Positions 10,133 through 18,599 of a stretch of 64,000 nt of DNA are shown one piece after another. The translations under genes and the position numbers were made by a program. Source of the stretch: JAKFDI01 sp044508835. Lineage in GTDB: Bacteria > Pseudomonadota > Gammaproteobacteria > Burkholderiales > Burkholderiaceae_C. The stretch covers positions 10,478-74,477 of the forward strand of contig JBIQHD010000024.1 of NCBI GenBank assembly GCA_044508835.1, given 5' to 3'. The notes under the pieces were generated by a model. It saw only the letters and a program-made list of their open reading frames with translations. It was not told the DNA's origin and searched no databases. Within the stretch, counting starts at the first letter, position 1. Each line of letters starts with the position of its first letter.

Positions 10133-12454
10133 CTAGGGGTTTTCAGTGCCCTCGGCGGGCTCGAGCACGCAGGCGGTGCCCTGCGCGGCGATCGTGTCCC
10201 AGTCGTAGAGCATGGGCACCATCCGGCCCTGCGCCCAGGCGGCGTGCTGGTCGGCGTAGTGCGGGCTGCCGGGCACGCCCGAGGCGCCGGCGAACACCAC
10301 CCAGCGCGAGTTCTCCCAGGCGCCGACGTCGAACACGTAGCGCGCGACCGCGCCGTACACCGCCTGCAGGCCGGTGGCGGACAGGCAGCCGTTGGCCAGC
10401 ACGGTGTCGTTGTCGCCGCCCAGGCCCGCGCCGGCCGGGTTGAGCCGGCCGGCCGCCTCGGGGAACTGCGCGGCCAGCGGGTGCGCCATCGCGATGCGGT
10501 GGTGCTCGCCCCAGGGCCGGCCGTCGATGCGCGGCGCCGCGCGCTCGAGCGCCAGGGCGAACGCCTGGTTCCAGTCGATGCCGCCGAGCAGCGCCGTGTC
10601 GTCGGCGCGCACCAGCTGCGGCAGCGCCCACCAGAGCTGGTTCAGCGGGACGACCCCGGGCGGCAGCTGCGTCAGCGGGTCCCGGCGCGTGCCGGCGAGG
10701 CCCGAGCGCTCCAGCAGCACGGCGGCCAGCTCCCAGCGCCAGGCGGCGTAGGCCGCGGCGGCGGCGGAGTCCGCCTCCATCCGGCCGTCCCAGCCGGCGA
10801 TCAGGGCCTGCAGGCGGCCCGCCTGCCCGGCCTGTGGGGCGAGTTCTCGCAGGCGGGCCTGGAAGACGGGCGCCGTCATGGAGGCCACGTCGCCGTGGAT
10901 GCTTGCCATGTCGTCGACCGTCGCGGCCGGCAGCGCGGCCAGGCGCGCCTCGACCCGGCGGGCGCGGTAGGGCGGGTGGCAGTCGGTGCAGAAGTAGTGC
11001 CGGTCCCCCGGGGCCTCGGCCACGAAGCGGTTGTTCGCCGTGACGAGGTAGCCGCGCGGCGGGTCGAAGCTGCGCGGCATGTCCTCCCAGGCGATCTCGC
11101 CGTCCCAGTCGTAGGCGCCGCTCCAGCCCGGCACGGGCAGCCAGCCGTTCAGGCGCGGGCGGTGCGGCATCACGGCGCGCACCAGGTGGCCGATGCGGCC
11201 CCGCGTGTCGGCCGCCAGGAGGTTGTGGTCGATCAGGCCCCAGCCGCGCGTGGCGTCGAACAGCTCGTCGACCGTGCCGGCCGCCAGCATGCGCGGCAGG
11301 CAGTCGAACGAGCGGTCGGTGCGCGCGAACTGCACCGAGCGCAGCACGAGCGCGCTGCCCGCGGCCGGCGTGCCGGCGATCACCGGGCCGTGGCGGGTCT
11401 CGACGATGTCGATGGTCACCGGGTCGGCGCCGCGCACCTGCAAGGTCTCGCGGCGCGTGGCGGCATCGGCCCAGCCGTCGGGCGTGCGGCAGCGCGCGCC
11501 GCCGTCCTCGAACTGCTCGACGAACAGGTCGTGGATGTCGGCGAACGCATGCGTCACGCACCAGGCGACGCGCCCGTTGTGTGCGAAGTGCGGGAAGCCC
11601 GGCACGCCCGGCACGGCCAGGCCGACGGCGTCGAAGCGGTCGCTGGCCAGGTGGTTCTGCATGTACATGCCCGGCATCTCGAACTGGCGGTGCGGGTCGC
11701 CGGCCAGCAGCGGGCGGCCGGCGGCCGTGCGCGAGGGCGAGACCGCCCAGTTGTTGCTGCCCCCGCCGGTGGCGTCGGCCGCGCCCAGGCCGGCCACCGC
11801 CTCGATGGCCGGCGCCAGCTCCTGCAGCGTGGCGATCCAGCGCGCCGACTCCTCGCCGGGCGGGATGCACAGCAGGTCGCCGCCGCCGTCGTCGTAGCGC
11901 AGCTTGGCGATCTGTTCGGGGCCGATGGCGCGCAGCGCGGCGGCGCGCCACAGCTTGAACCAGACCGATCCCATCAGGAAGCCGCGCCAGCGCATGACGG
12001 CGATGCAGTGCCAGGGCTCCCACGCAGCCGGCGCCGCGCCCAGCAGCCCGTACTCCATGGGCAGCGGCCGGCCTTCCGCCAGGAAGGCGTTCACGCCGTC
12101 GCTGTAGGCCTGGAGCATCCGGCGCGCCGGCTCGTCCAGGGCCGCGTGGTCGCGCTGCGAGGCGAGGGCGCCGCCCAGGCGCCGCGCCAGCGTGTCGCCC
12201 GCGACGGCCGGGGGGCCGGCCCATTCCGCCCAGCGGCCGGCCATGCGCAGGCGGCAGGCATCCATCTGCCACAGCCGGTCCTGGGCATGGACGTAGCCCT
12301 GGGCGAAGAAGGCGTCGTGGTCGCTGCGCGCGCGCAGGTGGGGGATGCCCCAGGGATCGCGGTGCACGTGCACCGCCTGTTCCAGGCCCGGCACGGCCAG
12401 TTGGCTGTCCGTGGCGCGCAACGCCGGGCCGTGGGAGGGGTTGGATTGATGCAT
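10133..12454 (-). CDS. Penicillin acylase family protein (Ntn-hydrolase, amide bond hydrolase)
   Basis: A 773-residue protein of the penicillin G acylase/AHL acylase/cephalosporin acylase family (peptidase S45). These are made as one chain, cut autocatalytically, and use the new N-terminal serine of the beta chain as nucleophile. The cut site is visible as GGG-SNNWAV, with the serine near residue 233 and its AGC codon at 11756-11758. An alpha-chain segment DPWGIPHLRA and the conserved HPLA...FPEAAGR region near the C-terminus are also present. No signal peptide is seen, unlike secreted penicillin acylases, so it should act in the cytoplasm on an imported substrate. Two adjacent ATG codons (12457 and 12454) follow an AAAGAGAG ribosome site; the frame stays open further upstream but that would overlap gntR. 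The start codons lie inside operator site 3. Confidence 0.87.
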   Translation of the reverse strand: MHQSNPSHGPALRATDSQLAVPGLEQAVHVHRDPWGIPHLRARSDHDAFFAQGYVHAQDRLWQMDACRLRMAGRWAEWAGPPAVAGDTLARRLGGALASQRDHAALDEPARRMLQAYSDGVNAFLAEGRPLPMEYGLLGAAPAAWEPWHCIAVMRWRGFLMGSVWFKLWRAAALRAIGPEQIAKLRYDDGGGDLLCIPPGEESARWIATLQELAPAIEAVAGLGAADATGGGSNNWAVSPSRTAAGRPLLAGDPHRQFEMPGMYMQNHLASDRFDAVGLAVPGVPGFPHFAHNGRVAWCVTHAFADIHDLFVEQFEDGGARCRTPDGWADAATRRETLQVRGADPVTIDIVETRHGPVIAGTPAAGSALVLRSVQFARTDRSFDCLPRMLAAGTVDELFDATRGWGLIDHNLLAADTRGRIGHLVRAVMPHRPRLNGWLPVPGWSGAYDWDGEIAWEDMPRSFDPPRGYLVTANNRFVAEAPGDRHYFCTDCHPPYRARRVEARLAALPAATVDDMASIHGDVASMTAPVFQARLRELAPQAGQAGRLQALIAGWDGRMEADSAAAAAYAAWRWELAAVLLERSGLAGTRRDPLTQLPPGVVPLNQLWWALPQLVRADDTALLGGIDWNQAFALALERAAPRIDGRPWGEHHRIAMAHPLAAQFPEAAGRLNPAGAGLGGDNDTVLANGCLSATGLQAVYGAVARYVFDVGAWENSRWVVFAGASGVPGSPHYADQHAAWAQGRMVPMLYDWDTIAAQGTACVLEPAEGTENP

Positions 12455-12460
12455 CATATA
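12450..12460. promoter_or_regulatory. Putative GntR operator, site 3 (TGCATCATATA, two mismatches)
   Basis: A degenerate copy of the TATATSATATA palindrome between the divergent acylase and gntR genes. One half-site, CATATATC, is intact; the other is altered at two bases. It overlaps the acylase start codons, so a bound repressor could block both promoters in this very short (about 40-base) divergent region and autoregulate gntR. Weaker match than sites 1, 2 and 4. Confidence 0.5.
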
Positions 12461-12494
12461 TCTCTCTTTAGAAGATCGAAAACGGACAGCCACC

Positions 12495-13271
12495 ATGGCA
12501 ACCTCTCCCGGCCTGTCGTCCCCGCAGGTCCGCTCCATCGGGCGCGAAAGCCTCACGACGAAGGTCTACGACGAACTGCGCGCGGGGCTGATGGAGGGGC
12601 GCTTCCGGCCCGGCTACCGCTTCAAGATCCGCGACCTGGCGGCCGCGATGAACGTCTCCGAGACGCCGTGCCGCGAGGCGCTGATGCAGCTCGTGCGCGA
12701 GCGCGTGCTGGACATGGACGCGGGCCGCTCGATCTCGGTGGCGCCGCTGACGCTGGCCCAGTACCTGGAGCTGCGCACGATCCGCCTGCAGCTCGAAGGC
12801 ATGGCGGGCGAGGCCGCGGCGCAGCACATCACGCCGGCCCAGCTGCGCCGGCTGGACGAGCTGCACCAGGCGCTGATCAAGGCCCAGGCCAGCAGCGACT
12901 GGCCCGGCGCCGTGCGCATCAACTGGCAGTTCCATCACGCGGTCTACACGGCGGCGCGCATGCCCGAGCTGCTGGCGCTGATCGAAGGCATCTGGCTGCG
13001 CAACGGCCCCATGCTGAACCTGCAGTACCCCGACGCGGCGCCGACCTACGACGGCGACCACCAGCACCTGGCGGTGATGGAGGGCCTGCGCCGGCGCGAC
13101 GCCGCGAAGGTGCGCCAGGCGATCCAGGACGACACCATCGAGGGCGGCCGGCGCTTCGTCGCGCTGCTCGAGCGCATCGACCGCGGCGAGGTGGCCTTTC
13201 CTCCCGACGACGGGGCGGCCGGCGCCTCGGCGCGGGCGTCGCGCAGGCGGGCCGCGGCGCCGCGTCGCTGA
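12495..13271 (+). CDS. GntR family transcriptional regulator, FadR/FCD subfamily
   Basis: A 258-residue regulator. The N-terminal winged helix is at about residues 17-80 (the LTTKVYDELRAGLMEGRF start and the FKIRDLAAAMNVSETPCREAL recognition region). It is followed by an all-helical FCD effector domain (about 88-225) with the ELRTIRLQLEG start and histidines such as FHHAVY that coordinate a metal in this subfamily. FCD members usually bind small carboxylic acids and derepress catabolic genes. It is divergent from the acylase and convergent with the transketolase genes. Four copies of one palindrome at flanking operons make it the likely local regulator. A basic, low-complexity tail of about 25 residues ends the protein. 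Confidence 0.9.
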   Translation: MATSPGLSSPQVRSIGRESLTTKVYDELRAGLMEGRFRPGYRFKIRDLAAAMNVSETPCREALMQLVRERVLDMDAGRSISVAPLTLAQYLELRTIRLQLEGMAGEAAAQHITPAQLRRLDELHQALIKAQASSDWPGAVRINWQFHHAVYTAARMPELLALIEGIWLRNGPMLNLQYPDAAPTYDGDHQHLAVMEGLRRRDAAKVRQAIQDDTIEGGRRFVALLERIDRGEVAFPPDDGAAGASARASRRRAAAPRR

Positions 13272-13277
13272 CACGCC

Positions 13278-14276
13278 TCAGGCCCGCCGCCGCCCGTGGG
13301 CGCGGCGGAAGGCGGCCACGATGGCGTCCGCGTCCAGGCCGTAGCGCGCGAGCAGGTACGGCGTGGAGCCCCCTTCGGCGAACACGTCGCGCACGCCGAC
13401 GCGCTCGAAGCCGGCGTGGGTGCCGCGTTCGAGCAGGCATTCCGCGACGGCCGAGCCGAGGCCGCCGATCACCGAATGGTTCTCCGCCGTCACCACGGTG
13501 CCGCAGCGGGCGGCCAAGGCGGCGACGCCGGCCTGGTCCAGCGGCTTGAGCGTGGAGACGTTGGCCACCGCCACCGACAGGCCTTCGCTGGCCAGCCGGT
13601 CCGCGGCGGCCTCGGCGGCGGCGCACATCAGGCCGCAGGCGAAGACCACGCCGTCCCGGCCGTCGCGCAGCACGTCCAGCCGGCCGCGCACCAGCGGGGC
13701 GGGCTGCAGCGGCTCGGGCGGCGGGCCCTCGGCGCGGCGCAGGCGCAGGTAGACCGGGCCGTCGTGGGCGGCGGCGGCCTGCACCGCGGCCGGCACCTGC
13801 CGCACGTCGGCCGGCTCGATGACGGTCATGTTCGGCAGCGCGCGCATCAGCGCGATGTCGTCGATGGCCTGGTGGCTGGCGCCCAGCATCGTGGTCAGGC
13901 CCGGGATGAAGCCGACGATCTTGACGTTGGTGCGCGGGTAGGCGCATTGCATCGCGATCTGGTCGTAGCAGCGGCGCGTGGCGAACACGCTGAACGAATG
14001 CACGAACGGCACGTCGCCCTGGCGGGCCATGCCGCCGGCGATGCCGATCATGTTGGCCTCGGCGATGCCGACCTGGAAGAAGCGGCCGGGCAAGGTGTCG
14101 CGGAACAGGTCGGTCTCGGTCGCCGCGGTGAGGTCGGCGCTGAGCGCGACGATGCGCTCGTCGGCGCGCGCGGCCTGCAGCAGCGCCTCGCCGTAGACGC
14201 GGCGGATCGGCGCCGGTGCGTTGCGGGTGTTGAAGTCGCCGACCTTCAGGGCCTCGGCGGCGGCGATGGGGTTCAT
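13278..14276 (-). CDS. Transketolase-like protein, C-terminal (pyrimidine-binding) half
   Basis: A 332-residue protein equal to the C-terminal half of transketolase/DXS enzymes: the pyrimidine-binding domain (about residues 25-190) and the C-terminal transketolase domain. The GIAEANMIGIAGGMA segment near residues 75-90 carries the glutamate that activates thiamine diphosphate. The second domain has the typical KPLDQAGV and AENHSVIGGLGSAVAE motifs. It must pair with the separate N-terminal half encoded just upstream; its ATG overlaps that gene's stop (ATGA, 14273-14276). It is the last gene of the kinase-aldolase-transketolase operon. Split transketolases of this kind usually serve dedicated sugar or sugar-acid catabolism, not the pentose phosphate pathway. 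Confidence 0.9.
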   Translation of the reverse strand: MNPIAAAEALKVGDFNTRNAPAPIRRVYGEALLQAARADERIVALSADLTAATETDLFRDTLPGRFFQVGIAEANMIGIAGGMARQGDVPFVHSFSVFATRRCYDQIAMQCAYPRTNVKIVGFIPGLTTMLGASHQAIDDIALMRALPNMTVIEPADVRQVPAAVQAAAAHDGPVYLRLRRAEGPPPEPLQPAPLVRGRLDVLRDGRDGVVFACGLMCAAAEAAADRLASEGLSVAVANVSTLKPLDQAGVAALAARCGTVVTAENHSVIGGLGSAVAECLLERGTHAGFERVGVRDVFAEGGSTPYLLARYGLDADAIVAAFRRAHGRRRA

Positions 14277-15142
14277 GCCCGGTCCTCCCGCAGTTCTTCG
14301 AGCGCGCGCGCGGCCATCTCGGCCGGCAGCTTCATGGTGTGGCCCAGTACCCCTTCCAGGCAGGGCGCGCCCTTGCCGGCGAGCGTGCGGGCGACGATGC
14401 AGGTGGGGCGGCCGGCCGCCGCGCGCGCGCGGTCGAGCGCGGCCAGCAGCGCGTCCATGTCGTTGCCGTCCACCGTCTCGACCTGCCAGTTGAAGGCCCG
14501 CCACTTCGCGTCGACCGGTTCCATCCCGAGCACCTGGTCGACGTGGCCCTCGACCTGCATCGCGTTGTAGTCGATCAGCAGGCAGAGGTTGCCCAGGCCG
14601 TAGCTGCCCGCGGCCAGCGCGGCTTCCCAGACCTGGCCTTCCTGCAGCTCGCCGTCGCCGAGCACCACGTACACGCGGCTTGCCAGGCCGCGCCGCCGTG
14701 CGGCCAGCGCCATGCCCACGCCGACCGACAGGCCCTGGCCCAGCGAGCCGCAGGTGGCCTCGACCATGGGGCCGACGCGCTCGGACGCATTGATCTCCAG
14801 CGCCGACCCGTCCTGGCAGTAGGTCGGCAGCAGCGCGGGGTCGATCAGCCCGCGGGCGGCGAGCGTGGCATAGAAGATGGCCGTGTTGTGCGCCGTGGAC
14901 AGCAGGAAGCGGTCGCGCGCCGGCCATGCGGGGTCGCGCGGGTCCAGCCGCAGTTCCGCGAAGTACAGCGCCGTGAACAGGTCGGCCGCGCCGAGGCCCT
15001 GCTGCACGTAGCCCTGGCCGGTGGGCGCCACCATGCGGATGACCTGGCGGCGCAGCTCGCGCGCGATGCGGCGCAACTCGCCGGGGTCGCGCACGCGCGG
15101 CGCGGCCCTGTCGGCCGCGGCGGCGGAAGCGGGTGGGGGCAT
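14273..15142 (-). CDS. Transketolase-like protein, N-terminal (diphosphate-binding) half
   Basis: A 289-residue protein equal to the N-terminal half of transketolase. The thiamine-diphosphate motif is visible as GDGELQEG (near residue 155) continuing to the NAM sequence in LLIDYNAMQ. The GSLGQGLSVGVGMA and HNTAIFYATLAARG segments bind cofactor and define the family. The chosen ATG at 15142 has GGAGTGA upstream; a GTG eleven codons earlier overlaps the aldolase gene and is less likely. With the downstream C-terminal half it should form one heteromeric ketol-transfer enzyme. The donor ketose is unknown but may be a product of the neighbouring kinase and aldolase. Confidence 0.9.
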   Translation of the reverse strand: MPPPASAAAADRAAPRVRDPGELRRIARELRRQVIRMVAPTGQGYVQQGLGAADLFTALYFAELRLDPRDPAWPARDRFLLSTAHNTAIFYATLAARGLIDPALLPTYCQDGSALEINASERVGPMVEATCGSLGQGLSVGVGMALAARRRGLASRVYVVLGDGELQEGQVWEAALAAGSYGLGNLCLLIDYNAMQVEGHVDQVLGMEPVDAKWRAFNWQVETVDGNDMDALLAALDRARAAAGRPTCIVARTLAGKGAPCLEGVLGHTMKLPAEMAARALEELREDRA

Positions 15143-15155
15143 CGTCTTCACTCCA

Positions 15156-15797
15156 TCAGCCGGCCATGCGTGCACGGCCGTAGTGTTCGTAGCGGGTCCT
15201 GACCTCTTGCATCTCGGCGTCGGACAGCAGCACCGGCGGGCCGAGCTGCAGCGTCATCCAGTAGTGGCGCGCGAGCGTCTCGAGCTTGATGGCCGTGAGG
15301 ACCGCGGCGTCCAGGTCGCGCCCCCGGCTCAGCATGCCGTGGTTCGCGAGCAGGCAGGCGCTGCGGTCCTGCAGGGCGTCGGCCGCCGCGGCGGCCAGGG
15401 CCGCCGAGCCGAAGGCCGCATACGGCGCGCAGCGGATGTCGTTGCCGCCGTAGCCGGCCACCATGTAGTGGAAGGCGGGGATGCCCTGGCGCCGGCAGGC
15501 CAGCGCCACGCAGGCGTCGGCGTGGGTGTGCACCACCGCCTGCGCGTCGGGGAAGCGCCGGTAGATCTCGGCATGCATCCGCCATTCGCTCGACGGGATG
15601 CCCTCGCTGCGCGCGCTGCCGTCGAGGCCGAGTTCGACGATGCCGTCGGCGCTGATGCGCGCGGCGTCGATGCCGGTGGGCGAGATGAGCAGCCCGTCGC
15701 TGCCGCTGCGCATGCTGACGTTGCCGCTGCTGCCGCGGTTCAGGCCTTCGCGGTCGAGGCGGGCATAGGCGTGGACGATCCGTTCGCGCGGCGTCAT
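15156..15797 (-). CDS. Class II aldolase/adducin family protein (fuculose-phosphate aldolase-like)
   Basis: A 213-residue zinc-dependent class II aldolase. The family fingerprints are GLNRGSSGNVSMR (phosphate binding, near residue 20), the acid E near residue 69, and the metal-binding HTH (VVHTHADACVALA, near residue 90) with a third histidine in LLANHGML near residue 150. It is closer to L-fuculose-phosphate aldolases than to 3-oxo-tetronate-phosphate decarboxylase (OtnC), which carries HLHSTHS at the first metal site. The ATG overlaps the kinase stop as ATGA (15794-15797), with GGGGAGAA upstream. It probably cleaves a phosphorylated aldose/ketose or acid made by the kinase; the substrate is not assignable. 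Confidence 0.85.
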   Translation of the reverse strand: MTPRERIVHAYARLDREGLNRGSSGNVSMRSGSDGLLISPTGIDAARISADGIVELGLDGSARSEGIPSSEWRMHAEIYRRFPDAQAVVHTHADACVALACRRQGIPAFHYMVAGYGGNDIRCAPYAAFGSAALAAAAADALQDRSACLLANHGMLSRGRDLDAAVLTAIKLETLARHYWMTLQLGPPVLLSDAEMQEVRTRYEHYGRARMAG

Positions 15798-17074
15798 GGC
15801 GCTTCTCCCCGGGCCATGCGCTCCAGCGCCACCTCGAACGCGTCGATGCCGGCCAGCTTGCCCGACTTGAGGCACAGCACCACCGGGTCGGCCGCGTCGC
15901 GGGCGTCCAGCGCCAGCGGCAGCGAAGGCGCGGCGAACGGACCGACCTGCAGCCGCCGGATGCCCAGGTGCGCGAGCACGGCGCCCGAGGTCTCGCCGCC
16001 GGCCACCACGAAGCGGCGCACGCCGGCCTCGTGCAGGCCGCGGGCGATCCGCCCGAGCAGCGCTTCGGCCAGCGCCGCGACCCGGGCGACGCCCAGGTCC
16101 GCCTGCAGCGTCGCCACCGCGTCGGGCGCCGCCGACGTCGCCAGCGCCACCGGCCGCTCGTCAATGTGCTCGCGCGCCCACGCCAGCGCCTCGCCCGCGA
16201 CGTCGCGGCCGCGCGCATGGGCTGCCAGGTCCAGCGCCAGCACCGGATGCGTGCGGCCGAAGTGCGCGAGCTGGCGGCGCGTCTGCTCGGCGCAGCTGCC
16301 GGCCAGCACGACGCCGGGGCCGGGCACGGGCGGCAGCGCCGGCGGCGCGCCCGCGGCGCCCAGGCGACCGCTTCGGCGCCACAGGGCGGGGTAGTGGGCG
16401 GCGATCGACGAGCCGCCCGTCATCAGCGACCAGTCGACCGTCGCGGCCGCGAGGTGCGCCAGGTCCTCGTGCACGGCGGCGTCGGCGATGGCGCACCCCA
16501 CGCCCTCGGCCTGCAGCGCGGCGGCGCGCCGGGCGATGGCCGCCGCGCCGGCCCGCACGTCCGCATGCGCGATCAGCCCGACGCGCTGCCGCGTCTGCCG
16601 CTGCAGCACGCGGACCAGGTCGGGGTCGCGCATGGGCGTGACCGGGTCGTCGCGCTTGGGGGAGTTGCTGACCAGCTGGTCGCCCACGAACAGGTGGCCC
16701 TGGAAGACCGCGCGCTGGTACTCCGGAAACGTGGGGCAGCAGGCCGTGAAGGGGCTGCCGGTGCGCGCCGCCAGCACCTCGATGCAGGGGCCGATGTTGC
16801 CGGCGTCGGTGGAATCGAAGGTGGCGCAGTACTTGAAGAAGAGCTGCCGCGCGCCGGCGGTGAGCAGGGCGGCCGCGCCGGCGTCGAAGCGCTCGCGGGC
16901 CTCGGCCGCGGGCGCGATGCGGGTCTTCTGCGCCAGCACCACGGCGGCGGCGTCGCCGACCGGCTCGACCGCGTCGGCCGAGGTCGCCAGCAGGGTCGGC
17001 ACGCCTTCGGCCACGAGCATGGTCGCGAGCTCCAGGCCGCCCGTCAGGTCGTCGGCGAGTCCTCCAAGAATCAT
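15794..17074 (-). CDS. Four-carbon acid sugar kinase family protein (DUF1537, OtnK-like)
   Basis: A 426-residue kinase. The N-terminal substrate domain starts with GLADDLTGGLELA and includes FKYCATFDSTDAGNIGP (near residues 97-113). It also shows GHLFVGDQLVSNSPKRDDPV and TPMRDPDLVRVLQRQT, which are close to the OtnK (3-oxo-tetronate kinase) signature. The C-terminal ATP-binding domain has the VAGGETSGAV motif near residue 355. Known members phosphorylate 3-oxo-tetronate, D-threonate, 4-hydroxythreonine-like acids or branched apionate derivatives. It is the first gene of a coupled operon with the aldolase and split transketolase. An exact copy of the GntR palindrome lies about 70 bases upstream. 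No tetronate dehydrogenase (ltnD/denD) or OtnI is nearby, so the standard threonate pathway is not complete here. Confidence 0.88.
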   Translation of the reverse strand: MILGGLADDLTGGLELATMLVAEGVPTLLATSADAVEPVGDAAAVVLAQKTRIAPAAEARERFDAGAAALLTAGARQLFFKYCATFDSTDAGNIGPCIEVLAARTGSPFTACCPTFPEYQRAVFQGHLFVGDQLVSNSPKRDDPVTPMRDPDLVRVLQRQTRQRVGLIAHADVRAGAAAIARRAAALQAEGVGCAIADAAVHEDLAHLAAATVDWSLMTGGSSIAAHYPALWRRSGRLGAAGAPPALPPVPGPGVVLAGSCAEQTRRQLAHFGRTHPVLALDLAAHARGRDVAGEALAWAREHIDERPVALATSAAPDAVATLQADLGVARVAALAEALLGRIARGLHEAGVRRFVVAGGETSGAVLAHLGIRRLQVGPFAAPSLPLALDARDAADPVVLCLKSGKLAGIDAFEVALERMARGEAP

Positions 17075-17141
17075 CGCGTTGCTCCGGTCGGTGGACGGCG
17101 CGCGGCCACGCGATGCGTGGTGCCGAAGAGGTTGCTATGAA

Positions 17142-17152
17142 TATATCATATA
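17142..17152. promoter_or_regulatory. Putative GntR operator, site 4 (TATATCATATA)
   Basis: The exact reverse complement of sites 1 and 2, lying 68-78 bases upstream of the kinase start in a 256-base intergenic stretch (17075-17330) that holds no other recognisable feature. The 12-base core ATATATCATATA is shared. Confidence 0.7.
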
Positions 17153-17330
17153 GCGCAGATGCTGCCGGACGAGCGCCAGGGCGAGCGTGGCGGCTGGGGG
17201 CTTGGCGGATGGGTGGAGCGCCGCGCGGCGCGACGCCGGCCGCGGGAAAAGGCAGCCCGCCGCACGCGGACGTGGGCGGGCGCTGGCCGGTGCTACCGGG
17301 GATGCGGGGCCGGAGAAACGTCCGGCGCCG

Positions 17331-18446
17331 TCAGAGCTGCAGGCGCCCCTGCCGGTCGAACACCCCGATGTCGACCCATTGCGTGCCGATGTTGGTGCCC
17401 TTGGTGAAGTCGATGACGAGGCCGCCCAGGTCGAACCGCAGCTGGCGCAGCGCCGCGGCCACCTTCTCCGGCGTGGGCGACGGGCCGGCGCGCCGCAGCG
17501 CCTCGACCGTCACGCGGGCGGCCACGTAGCCCGCCAGGTGGGGATGGGAGGGCGCCGACTCCGGCACGAACCGCTGCATCGCCGCGTGGAACTCCCGCGT
17601 GAGCGGCGTCTTCTGCGCGGCGGCGTTCGGCAGGATCTGCGCCAGCCCCACACCCACGGCCGACTCCAGCGGCACCTTCTCCGCGATGGCCTCGACCGGC
17701 ACATAGGACATGCCGTACATCGGCGTGCGGTCGCCCGAGGCGCGCACGTCGCGCACCAGCGCCGCCGCGCTGTTGCGCACCAGCAGCATCACGTAGGTCT
17801 GCGCGCCGGTCCGGCGCAGCGCCTGCGCGGCCTCGCTCAGCTGCTCGGACGTGGGCGCCACGGCCACGCGCCCCGACACGGTCAGGTCGAACTCCTTCGT
17901 CGCCTCGTCGAAGAAGGCCAGCCCGCTCTTGCCGAACGGGTTGTCCTGGAAGGCCGCGGCCACGCGCGTCACGCCCAGCGTCGACAGGTGCTGAAGGATG
18001 TGCCGGATCTGGGCGCGGTCGCCCGCGTTCACGTGGAAGATCCACGGGCTGCCCGGGTGGCGCATGCTCTCCGCTCCGGGCACCACGCCCACCACCGGGA
18101 TCTTCACGCGGTCGAGCACCTTGCTCGACTGCACCGCCAGCGTGTTGGCCGAACCGAACAGGTTGACGAAGGCGACGGGCGCATGGCGGCGCGCCGCCGC
18201 CTCCACCAGCCGCACCGTCTCCGCCGGCTTGTACTGGTCGTCCTCGTGCACGAAGCGGATCCGCTGCCCGTGGATCCCGCCCTGCGCGTTCACGCTCTCG
18301 AAACAGGCCTTCGCGCCCTCGAAGTTGCCGATCGCCGTCACCGCCAGCGGGCCCTTCGTCGGCGAGATCTGCGCCACGACAATTTCGGCCCTCGCACCGG
18401 CCGCACACAGCAATAGCGCGACAAACGCCCACCAACGACTGATCAT
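17331..18446 (-). CDS. ABC transporter substrate-binding protein, branched-chain amino acid type (LivK-like)
   Basis: A 371-residue type I periplasmic binding protein. A short signal peptide (hydrophobic core residues 7-19, cleavage after AGARA) is followed by the two-lobed Peripla_BP_6 fold: IVVAQISPTKGPLA, NAQGGIHG, the VNLFGSANTLA lobe-1 motif and PVVGVVPGAESMR. The start at 18446 has GGAGGAG directly upstream. No LivHMGF permease or ATPase genes adjoin it, so it either serves a transporter encoded elsewhere or is an orphan binding protein, common in Burkholderiales. It is divergent from a MarR regulator that may control it. Ligand unknown; such orphans often bind aromatic or hydroxy acids. 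Confidence 0.88.
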   Translation of the reverse strand: MISRWWAFVALLLCAAGARAEIVVAQISPTKGPLAVTAIGNFEGAKACFESVNAQGGIHGQRIRFVHEDDQYKPAETVRLVEAAARRHAPVAFVNLFGSANTLAVQSSKVLDRVKIPVVGVVPGAESMRHPGSPWIFHVNAGDRAQIRHILQHLSTLGVTRVAAAFQDNPFGKSGLAFFDEATKEFDLTVSGRVAVAPTSEQLSEAAQALRRTGAQTYVMLLVRNSAAALVRDVRASGDRTPMYGMSYVPVEAIAEKVPLESAVGVGLAQILPNAAAQKTPLTREFHAAMQRFVPESAPSHPHLAGYVAARVTVEALRRAGPSPTPEKVAAALRQLRFDLGGLVIDFTKGTNIGTQWVDIGVFDRQGRLQL

Positions 18447-18585
18447 GAAGCTCCTCCAGAGTGGCGGCGGGGTCGACATGGCGAATACTGCGGCCCGCGA
18501 CGAGCCGCGCGCCTGCGGTGCCGGATGCAGGGCTTGACCCGCCTCAATCGAATGTAGGAGCCGGGAAACTGGTTCATCTAATCAA

Positions 18586-18599
18586 TCATCGAGTGATGA
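18586..18599. promoter_or_regulatory. Palindrome TCATC-GAGT-GATGA at the MarR gene start
   Basis: A 5-bp inverted repeat with a 4-base spacer overlapping the ATG of the MarR gene, within the divergent region shared with the LivK-like gene. It could be the autoregulatory operator of the MarR protein; short arms keep this tentative. Confidence 0.3.

Noticed and set aside
13278..15142. 1-deoxy-D-xylulose-5-phosphate synthase or pyruvate dehydrogenase E1
   Set aside because: The two halves have transketolase-type motifs, are separate proteins, and sit in a sugar-type operon. They are not a single 620-residue DXS.
15156..17074. A complete L-threonate/tetronate pathway (otnK-otnC)
   Set aside because: The kinase is OtnK-like, but the aldolase has a fuculose-aldolase-type metal motif, and no dehydrogenase or isomerase of that pathway is present.
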